Source: Archangium lansingense (GTDB lineage: Bacteria; Myxococcota; Myxococcia; Myxococcales; Myxococcaceae). From it: a stretch of DNA of 64,000 nt. The stretch spans positions 5,270,001 through 5,334,000 of the forward strand of contig NZ_JAPNKA010000001.1 of assembly GCF_026626635.1 (NCBI RefSeq). Reading direction: 5' to 3'. The notes beneath the pieces are model-generated. The model ran no database searches and was not told where the DNA came from. It was given only the letters and a program-made list of their open reading frames with translations. Position 1 is the stretch's first letter, and each line of letters opens with the position of its first letter. Below, piece after piece: positions 54,998 to 61,930 of the stretch. A program made the position numbers and the translations under genes.

Positions 54998-56485
54998 ATG
55001 CCCCCCCGACACGAAGAGTCGCGAGCCATCCCACTCCGTGGCCCCGATGGCGTCCGGCCCATGCACCGGGTGCGGCCCCTCGAATTCCAGACCATCATCG
55101 AGCCCTTCCGAATCAAGAGCGTCGAGCCGCTGCGCTTCACCACCGTGGATGAGCGCGAGCAGCTCCTCGGGCGGGCGGGCTACAACCTCTTCCACCTGCG
55201 TGCCGAGGACGTCCTCATCGATCTGCTGACGGACTCGGGCACCGGAGCGATGAGCACCGAGCAGTGGGCGGGGATGATGCGCGGGGACGAGTCCTACGCG
55301 GGCTCGCGCTCCTACCTGCGCTTCCTGGAGGTGGTGCAGGAGCTGACCGGGTTCGAGCACATCCTGCCCACCCACCAGGGCCGCGCCGCCGAGCGCATCC
55401 TGTTCGGTGAAGTGGTCAGGCCCGGTCACGTGGTGCCGAACAACACCCACTTCGATACGACGCGGGCCAACATCGAGCACTTCGCCGGGTTGCCGGCGGA
55501 CCTGGTCATCCCCGAGGGCATGCGTCCCTCGGATGAGCACCCCTTCAAGGGCAACGTGGATGTGGAGCGGCTCGAACAGTCTCTGCGCGAGCATGGCCGG
55601 GAGCGTGTCCCCCTGGTCATGGTCACCGTGACGAACAACTCGGGGGGTGGACAGCCGGTCTCACTGGAGAATCTGCGGGCGGTGCGCCGGGTGTGCGACC
55701 GCTGGGGCGTGCCGCTCTTCCTGGATGCCTGCCGGTTCGCGGAGAACGCCTGGTTCATCAAGCAGCGGGAGCCCGGTCAGTCGCATCGGAGCCCCCGTGA
55801 CATCGCGAGGGAGATGTTCCGGCTCGCCGACGGTGCCACCTTCAGCGCGAAGAAGGACGGGCTGGCCAACATCGGCGGCTTCCTCGCCATGAATGACGAG
55901 GCCCTGGCGGAGCGCTGCCGCAACAACCTCATCCTGACCGAGGGTTTTCCCTCCTACGGGGGGCTCGCCGGGTACGACCTGGAGGCCATCGCCCAGGGCC
56001 TGCGCGAGGTCACCGAGGAGGACTACCTGCGCTACCGGGTGCGTGGCGTCGAGTACCTCTGGGAGAAGCTCGACGCGGCGGGCATCCCCCTCGTGCGGCC
56101 GGCGGGAGGGCATGCCGTGTACGTCGATGCGAAGGCGCTCCTCCCGCATGTGCCGCCGGAGCAGTACCCGGCGCAGTCGCTCGCGGTGGAGCTGTACCGC
56201 GCGGGTGGTGTGCGCAGCGTGGAGATCGGCAGCGTGATGTTCGGACGGCCGAGGCCGGATGGCACCGAGGAGCCAGCCCCCATGGAGCTGGTACGGCTGG
56301 CCATCCCGCGCCGCGTCTACACGCAGAGCCATATCGACTATGTGGCCGAGGTGGCCGTGGCCGTGGCCGATCGGGCGCGGGAGCTCCGAGGCTACCGCTT
56401 CACCGAGGCCCCGCGCGTGCTGCGGCACTTCTCCGCGCGTTTCGAGCCCCTCGCCACCCAGGCCGCCGAGTGCCTCTCCGGGTAG
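54998..56485 (+). CDS. tnaA: Tryptophanase (L-tryptophan indole-lyase)
   Basis: ATG 54998 lies after GAGGAG; 495 residues. The beta-eliminating lyase family is clear: SGTGAMSTEQWAGMMRGDES, PLP lysine K286 in FSAKKDGLANIGGFLA, and the C-terminal LRHFSARFEP. The residues separating tryptophanase from tyrosine phenol-lyase favour tryptophanase: Asp153 in THFDTTR (Thr in TPL) and His477 in LRHFSA (Phe in TPL), equivalent to Asp137 and His463 of E. coli TnaA with a constant offset. It splits tryptophan to indole, pyruvate and ammonia. No leader peptide tnaC or permease tnaB is beside it. Confidence 0.88.
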   Translation: MPPRHEESRAIPLRGPDGVRPMHRVRPLEFQTIIEPFRIKSVEPLRFTTVDEREQLLGRAGYNLFHLRAEDVLIDLLTDSGTGAMSTEQWAGMMRGDESYAGSRSYLRFLEVVQELTGFEHILPTHQGRAAERILFGEVVRPGHVVPNNTHFDTTRANIEHFAGLPADLVIPEGMRPSDEHPFKGNVDVERLEQSLREHGRERVPLVMVTVTNNSGGGQPVSLENLRAVRRVCDRWGVPLFLDACRFAENAWFIKQREPGQSHRSPRDIAREMFRLADGATFSAKKDGLANIGGFLAMNDEALAERCRNNLILTEGFPSYGGLAGYDLEAIAQGLREVTEEDYLRYRVRGVEYLWEKLDAAGIPLVRPAGGHAVYVDAKALLPHVPPEQYPAQSLAVELYRAGGVRSVEIGSVMFGRPRPDGTEEPAPMELVRLAIPRRVYTQSHIDYVAEVAVAVADRARELRGYRFTEAPRVLRHFSARFEPLATQAAECLSG

Positions 56486-56494
56486 CTGGCAGGC

Positions 56495-57247
56495 TTACTT
56501 CGCGCTGACGACGGAGGTGTCGATGAACGTCACCGACTTCGACGTGCTCTGGAGCAGGATCTGGTCGAACCCAAAGTACGGGTAGCTCCCGGGTCCACGG
56601 AGCTCCTCAGTCAGGACGATCCGATTGCCCTGAACGACCTTTCCGTTCGCAAGCTGGAAGATCTGCGCTTCATCTTCGATGGTCCATTCGCAGGCGCCGG
56701 TGCTCAGGACATGGAACGTGTTCCTGGGCTTGGGCGTCTTGTTGGTGCGATTCTGGTCGTTGGGGTCGGTGATGCGCTGCGCCCGGGCGGCGAACTGCCC
56801 ATTCCGAACCCCACTGACCGCCGCCTGGAGAACGCCGTCTCGGTAGACGAGGACGGAGAAGGTGGACTCCGCTCCCGTCCCAGAGAAGGTCGCGGAGTAG
56901 GTCTCCAAATCTCCCTGTTTCTGGATGGTGGCGGTGCTGGTCGGAGCGCCATCCGACACGGACGTGAGGAGCAGCGAATGCGTGCTCCCATTGGTGTAGT
57001 CGAGCTGGGTGGAAGCCGTCCAGGTCGTGGCCAGGCCCGTGTTGATGGCGATGCCGTCCTTGCCAGACGTGCTGCCTCCATCGGCCCTGAGCTCACTGCC
57101 CTGCAAGCTCAGCCTGGCCGTTCCGAGCGCGCAGTGGTCCAGCCCCCGATAGCTCACGCACTGCTGCGCCTGAGCCTGCGCAAGCGGAAGGACGAGTGCG
57201 AATACGGCGGCCAGACATGGATTCACGAGACTCTGAAGAACGCGCAT
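56495..57247 (-). CDS. Secreted hypothetical beta-rich protein
   Basis: ATG 57247 follows GAGGAGAAG; 250 residues with a signal peptide (LAAVFALVLPLAQAQAQ). The body is beta-rich with Ser/Thr repeats: CALGTARLSLQGSELRADGG, ATFSGTGAESTFSVLVYRDG. No recognised family. Convergent with the tryptophanase gene, stops 9 bp apart. Confidence 0.7.
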   Translation of the reverse strand: MRVLQSLVNPCLAAVFALVLPLAQAQAQQCVSYRGLDHCALGTARLSLQGSELRADGGSTSGKDGIAINTGLATTWTASTQLDYTNGSTHSLLLTSVSDGAPTSTATIQKQGDLETYSATFSGTGAESTFSVLVYRDGVLQAAVSGVRNGQFAARAQRITDPNDQNRTNKTPKPRNTFHVLSTGACEWTIEDEAQIFQLANGKVVQGNRIVLTEELRGPGSYPYFGFDQILLQSTSKSVTFIDTSVVSAK

Positions 57248-57443
57248 GGACTTCTCCTCTGCTGTCCTGGGGATTTCCCCGGCCAGTGGGGGCTCGGACG
57301 ATTCAAGCGTCGTGCCGCGGCTCCATCCTTGGATGCTCAGAGTGAGGGCTGCTCGCGTGGAACCTGGCTGTATCTGCGCGGACAACAGGGGCGGGCTCGT
57401 CACATGGCTCCGCCGACAACACGGTTCCGCTACAAGTGAGCGC

Positions 57444-58208
57444 CTACGCCGCCTGGGCGGGCTTGCCGTAGCGCGACACTCCGAGGCAGTCCGGCTCCAT
57501 GGCTCCGGGACGCCGCACCCATGTCGTCACCTGGCGGCCGTCCGCTTCCTCCTCGATGGAGAACTCGACGGCGCAGGGCTCCAGCGGCAGGGGGGCGCAC
57601 ACCGAGCCGGTGAGCGTGTCCGTGCCCAGCTCGAACCGCAGAGCGATGGGGAAGGGGATGACGTTGCGGAAGCGCAGATCCTTGTAACCGTACGCCACCG
57701 TGGCATCCGCGCCCAAGGGCGCGAAGCGCGTCTGCTCCGTGTAGATGTCTACTGAGTGCGCGTGCCGCTCCGTCACCCAGAGGCCACTGCTCAGGGCCAG
57801 CAGGTACGTCAGCCCCGAGAGCTGACACAGCCCACCTCCGACGCTCACCTCGAGCCGGCCCTGCACGAGGTTGCGTCCAGGCACGAACCCCCGGCGCTTC
57901 GTGGGCTGCCCTACCAGCTTCCAGAACGAGAACAGCTCCTCGGGCCCCACGCGCACGTCCTGCAACTCGCGGATGGCCAGGGCGAGGTTGTGCTTCTTGC
58001 TCTCCACGTGCGCCGAGTGGCCGAGCGGCTGCGAGACGCTCACGTGCGCCGGCCACTCCCGTGCCTCGGCCCGGAATCGCTCCGCACCGGTGGCCATCAT
58101 CCTCCACGTCCCCGAGCGCAGGTCGCGCAGCGCGCGCCGGGAGGCGGCCACCCACACGCGGGCGGGCACCGGGACGAGCGGGCGGAGGAGCTCAGTCCAC
58201 CTTTTCAA
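57444..58208 (-). CDS. VanW-family protein
   Basis: The frame starts at TTG 58208, 17 bases inside the methyltransferase gene. The 254-residue protein contains the VanW signature: ELFSFWKLVGQPTKRRGFVP, VSVGGGLCQLSGLTYLLALS and later SVDIYTEQTRFAPLGADATV. VanW proteins accompany some vancomycin-resistance clusters and many unrelated envelope clusters; the biochemical function is unknown. There is no vanHAX gene here. Coupling to a methyltransferase suggests a shared modification pathway. Confidence 0.8.
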   Translation of the reverse strand: MKRWTELLRPLVPVPARVWVAASRRALRDLRSGTWRMMATGAERFRAEAREWPAHVSVSQPLGHSAHVESKKHNLALAIRELQDVRVGPEELFSFWKLVGQPTKRRGFVPGRNLVQGRLEVSVGGGLCQLSGLTYLLALSSGLWVTERHAHSVDIYTEQTRFAPLGADATVAYGYKDLRFRNVIPFPIALRFELGTDTLTGSVCAPLPLEPCAVEFSIEEEADGRQVTTWVRRPGAMEPDCLGVSRYGKPAQAA

Positions 58209-58926
58209 GCTTCACCACCTGGTACGAGGCGAAGTGCTTCAACGGTGTGCGGCCGAGCAGCACCTCCGCGGCCATGAAGGCCGGGCGGGTCGCATGGGGC
58301 AAGCGGTGGATGGGTGCCAGCGCGAGGCCCCGCGAGCCGGTGAGGCGCCAGTGCCCTCCACCCAGCATCCGGAGGTCACCCGCCATCAGCTCGGTACCCC
58401 CGTGCCAGCCGGTGGCCCGGAAGCCCACGAGCCGGCGGCGCAGGGCATTGGGGAAGTCGAACACCAGCACTCCTCCCCGGCGCAGCACTCGCCGGCACTC
58501 GCTCAGCACCCGGCGGATGTCTCCCAGGTGCAGGTGCATGAAGAAGTGCAGGGCGAAGACGCTGTCGTAGCTGGCGTCGGCGGCGGGGATGCTCCACGCC
58601 GGGGCATGGTGAATGCGCTTGCCCGGCCACCGCTCCCGGGCTCGCTCGACCATCTTCTCGCTCAGATCGAGCCCTTCGCTCGCCAGGTCCAGGAAGCGGC
58701 CCGTTCCGCAGGCGAGGTCGAGCACTCGCGGACCCTGGAGCCACGAGCGCAGCACCCGGCGCTCCAGTCCGTCGAGATAGGCCCCGTACGAGTTGCCGAA
58801 CCGCTCCTCGTCGTACGTCGACGCGAGGGCGTCATAGTAGGCAACGACCTCGCGGGCCTCCGCGGACAGCTCCTCCGTGGGGGCCTCGGCCTGACTGCGG
58901 ATGCTACCGGAAGTCTCCGAGCTCAT
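58192..58926 (-). CDS. Class I SAM-dependent methyltransferase
   Basis: ATG 58926 gives 244 residues. SAM-binding motif I is GPRVLDLACGTGRFLDLA (about 85-102), followed by GLDLSEKMVERARERWPG and a motif II/III region YDSVFALHFFMHL, RRGGVLVFDFPNAL. The family covers small-molecule and lipid methyltransferases. It overlaps the VanW gene and is transcribed with it. Confidence 0.87.
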   Translation of the reverse strand: MSSETSGSIRSQAEAPTEELSAEAREVVAYYDALASTYDEERFGNSYGAYLDGLERRVLRSWLQGPRVLDLACGTGRFLDLASEGLDLSEKMVERARERWPGKRIHHAPAWSIPAADASYDSVFALHFFMHLHLGDIRRVLSECRRVLRRGGVLVFDFPNALRRRLVGFRATGWHGGTELMAGDLRMLGGGHWRLTGSRGLALAPIHRLPHATRPAFMAAEVLLGRTPLKHFASYQVVKLEKVD

Positions 58927-58952
58927 CGGGTCAGGCCTCTGGGGATGGCGCG

Positions 58953-59681
58953 TCAGGCGGCCTTGGTCTCGGGCGGCTTCCAGTTGGCGAAGAAGCGCAA
59001 CTTGAAGCGGGCGCAGTAGCGGACCAGGTTCTCCTGCGACAGCGTGTACTGCTTGAACTCCGTGTCCACGGGGTTGGCGATGATGCTCACCAGGAACGAA
59101 TACACCACCGCATCGAAGGAGGTGGGGGTGTCAGCGAGCAGGAAGGGCTTGTTGCCCATCAGCGTCGCGATCGCGCTGATGTCCTGCTTGGCCAGCGCCT
59201 GGACCTCCTCCATGTTGTGGCGGCCCGTCCCCTGGTCATGGAGGATCCCCAGCATCTTCTGGCGCAGCGCCGACAGCGGCACGGGGCCACCGGTGACCGT
59301 GGGGACCATCGTCTCGGCGACCGGCGTGTAGGCCCGCCAGCCCGCGTCGTCCACCCAGCGCATGTAGACGATGTACCAGTAGGTGCACTCCTCCAGCATG
59401 CGCCGGATGGTGTGACCGATCGCCATCTGCTCCGGGGTCAGCTTCGCGTCGAGCGTGTCCCCGTACCTGCCCTTGAGGTACTCGATGATGAACTGGGAGT
59501 CGCCCATGAGCTGCCCGTCGATCTCGACGTAGGGCACCTTGCCTTTGGGCGCCTTCGGCAGCTCGGCGATCTTGACCTCGTAGGGCAGGCCGACCATCCG
59601 CAAGTACGCCTCGAGCTTGAAGCAGAAGGGGCTGAGGTTCGGGGTGCCCCAGGCTATGGGGGTCTGATAGAGGGTGATCAT
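58953..59681 (-). CDS. Glutathione S-transferase family protein
   Basis: ATG 59681 (in frame with a TTG 18 bases earlier) gives 242 residues. The thioredoxin-like N-domain ITLYQTPIAWGTPNLSPFCF, KLEAYLRMVGLPYEVKIAEL, KVPYVEIDGQLMGDSQFIIE carries the GST cis-Pro (KVPY) and GDSQ glutathione-binding motif, followed by a helical C-domain. The second-domain pattern and length match Metaxin/failed-axon-like bacterial GSTs. It lies 10 bp behind the molybdopterin oxidoreductase, likely one transcript. Confidence 0.87.
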   Translation of the reverse strand: MITLYQTPIAWGTPNLSPFCFKLEAYLRMVGLPYEVKIAELPKAPKGKVPYVEIDGQLMGDSQFIIEYLKGRYGDTLDAKLTPEQMAIGHTIRRMLEECTYWYIVYMRWVDDAGWRAYTPVAETMVPTVTGGPVPLSALRQKMLGILHDQGTGRHNMEEVQALAKQDISAIATLMGNKPFLLADTPTSFDAVVYSFLVSIIANPVDTEFKQYTLSQENLVRYCARFKLRFFANWKPPETKAA

Positions 59682-59691
59682 GGGTGTCGTC

Positions 59692-61920
59692 TCATCCAAT
59701 GGCTGCGTGCTGCTGTGTCTCGTCCGTACGCGCTGATTCTACCGGCCTGATGCGGACCTGGACTCCGCTGAACGCGGCGTTGCCACTCATAGCATCCACC
59801 GCGCGATCATCGGTCAGGTCGTTGATGCTCACGCCCGCATGCTCACCAGCCACCCGGAGCTGGACGCCCTCGCGCCCGTGTCCGTAACCGTGTGGCAGGC
59901 TCACCACGCCCGGCATCACCTCGTCCGTCACGCTCACCGGTGCCTTCACTTCACCGACACGCGAGGATATCACCGCCTCCCCACCCTCCTGCAGACCCAG
60001 CCGCCGGGCGTCGTCGGGGTGCACCATCAGCGTACATCTCGGCTTGCCTTTGACGAGCTGCGGCACGTTGTGCATCCACGAGTTGTTGTCCCGCAGGTGG
60101 CGTCGGCCGATGAGCAGCAGCGTCCCGTCCTCCGTGGTGGCTGTGCCCTCTGGGAAGGTCTGGTGCAGCCGCTGGAGGTCGGCCACCAGTGGCTCGGGGG
60201 CGAGCTGGATGCGGCGATCGCGCGAGGCCAGCCGCTTGGGAATGCTCGGCTCGAGCGGCCCCAGGTCCACGCCGTGCGGCTGCGCCTTCAGGGCCGCCAG
60301 GCTCAGTCCCTTACGGAACGGACGGAGCCTCAGGCCGTACGGGCCCGCGCGCAGCCCCAGGTCCAGGAGGCCATCGGGGCCCAGCGCCTTCAGCGTCCGA
60401 TAGGCCAGCTCGCCACGTACGCGGGGCTCGCCGCGCAGCGTCTCCAGCCGGTGCTTCAGCTCCAGGAAGAGCTCCCAGTCGTGGCGGGTGTCCGGGCCCG
60501 GCTCGAAGAGGGGCGGGGAGTACTTCGCGGTGTTGCGCACCGCCAGCGCGTGGAAGGCCAGGTCGTAGTGGCTGCGCTCCAGCTTCGAGCTGGGCGGCAG
60601 GATGATGTGCGCGTGCCGCGTTGTCTCGTTGATGTACGGGTCGATGCACACCATGAAGTCGAGCGACGCAAAAGCCGTGTCGAGCTGACGCCCATTGGGG
60701 GTGGACATCACCGGGTTGCCCGCGGAGGTGACCATCGCGCGGATGCGCCCGGAGCCCTCGGTGAGGATCTCCTCGCCGAGCGCGGCCACCGGCAGCTCGC
60801 CCCCGAACTCGGGCAGGCTGCGCACCCGGCTCCGCCAGCGGCCGTAGCTGCCGCGGCTCATGGCCATCGCCTTGGGTCCGCCCACGATGTCGAAGGCTGG
60901 GCGGGTGAAGAGGGCTCCGCCCGGGCGATCCAGGTTCCCTGTCACGATGTTGATGACGTTGATGAGCCACTGGCACAGCGCGCCAAAGGCTTGCGTGGAG
61001 ACACCCACGCGGCCGTAGCAGACGGCGGTCTCCGAGGCGGACAGTTCGCGGGCGATCCTCCGGGTGGTCTCCGCCGGCACGCCGGTGTGGGGCTCGGCGC
61101 GCTCGGGGGTGAAGCCGCGTGCCAGCTCGCGCACGGTGGCCAGTCCGTCGGCGTACTTCGCGAGCCGCCCCAGCTTTGGGCCCTCCTCCTCCTCCAGCAG
61201 CACGTGCAGGAGGGCGAAGAGGAAGAGCGCGTCAGTGCCGGGACGGATGAAGACGTGCTCGTCCGCGATGTGAGCGGTCTCCGTCTTCCGGGGATCCACC
61301 ACCACCACCTTGCCACCGCGCTGCTGGATGGCCTTGAGCCGGTGGCGCACGCCCGGTGCGGTCATCAGGCTGCCATTGGAGGCGAGCGGGTTGGCCCCGA
61401 GGATGAGCATGTAGCGCGTGTGATCGATGTCCGGGATGGGGATGAGGAACTGGTGCCCGAACATCAGGTACGCGGCGAGCTGGTGGGGGAGTTGGTCCAC
61501 CGACGACGCGGAGAACTTGTTCTTCGTGCGCAGCGCCCGCAGGAAGAGCGGGAGGAACATCATCGCGCCGTGGTCATGGACGGTGGGGTTGCCCACGTAC
61601 ACGCCCACCGAGTCCTTGCCATGCTCGCGCTGGATGGCGTGCAGTCGCCGCGCGGTCTCGTCGAGCGCCTCCTCCCAGGAGATGGGCTGCCAGCCGGTGG
61701 CGGTGCGCCGGACGGGCTGACGGAGCCGATCCGGGTCCTCGTGGAGATCCTGCAGCGCGACGGCCTTGGGGCAGATGTGGCCCTTGCTGAACGGATCCTC
61801 GTCGTCCCCCCGGATGGAGGTGACGCGGCCCCCAGCGGTTTCGATGCGCAGGCCGCACATGGCCTCGCACAGGTTGCAGGTACGGAAGTGCGTCTCGGAC
61901 GGCGAGGAGGTCTTGCTCAT
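59692..61920 (-). CDS. Molybdopterin oxidoreductase (DMSO reductase family)
   Basis: ATG 61920 gives 742 residues. The N-terminal [4Fe-4S] motif is CNLCEAMC at 15-22 with the fourth Cys at 50 (GHICPKA). The Mo-bis-MGD domains follow: RRTATGWQPISWEEALDETA, YMLILGANPLASNGSLMTAP, VDPRKTETAHIADEHVFIRP, and a C-terminal dinucleotide-binding domain (LMVHPDDARRLGLQEGGEAV; MPGVVSLPHGYGHG). No Tat signal is seen, so it is cytoplasmic. It resembles the CT0-type formate-dehydrogenase/nitrate-reductase-like oxidoreductases of unknown substrate; no electron-transfer subunit is adjacent apart from the GST. Confidence 0.9.
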   Translation of the reverse strand: MSKTSSPSETHFRTCNLCEAMCGLRIETAGGRVTSIRGDDEDPFSKGHICPKAVALQDLHEDPDRLRQPVRRTATGWQPISWEEALDETARRLHAIQREHGKDSVGVYVGNPTVHDHGAMMFLPLFLRALRTKNKFSASSVDQLPHQLAAYLMFGHQFLIPIPDIDHTRYMLILGANPLASNGSLMTAPGVRHRLKAIQQRGGKVVVVDPRKTETAHIADEHVFIRPGTDALFLFALLHVLLEEEEGPKLGRLAKYADGLATVRELARGFTPERAEPHTGVPAETTRRIARELSASETAVCYGRVGVSTQAFGALCQWLINVINIVTGNLDRPGGALFTRPAFDIVGGPKAMAMSRGSYGRWRSRVRSLPEFGGELPVAALGEEILTEGSGRIRAMVTSAGNPVMSTPNGRQLDTAFASLDFMVCIDPYINETTRHAHIILPPSSKLERSHYDLAFHALAVRNTAKYSPPLFEPGPDTRHDWELFLELKHRLETLRGEPRVRGELAYRTLKALGPDGLLDLGLRAGPYGLRLRPFRKGLSLAALKAQPHGVDLGPLEPSIPKRLASRDRRIQLAPEPLVADLQRLHQTFPEGTATTEDGTLLLIGRRHLRDNNSWMHNVPQLVKGKPRCTLMVHPDDARRLGLQEGGEAVISSRVGEVKAPVSVTDEVMPGVVSLPHGYGHGREGVQLRVAGEHAGVSINDLTDDRAVDAMSGNAAFSGVQVRIRPVESARTDETQQHAAIG

Positions 61921-61930
61921 CGAGGGCCTT

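Noticed and set aside
54998..56485. Tyrosine phenol-lyase
   Set aside because: The two discriminating positions carry Asp and His as in tryptophanase, not Thr and Phe.
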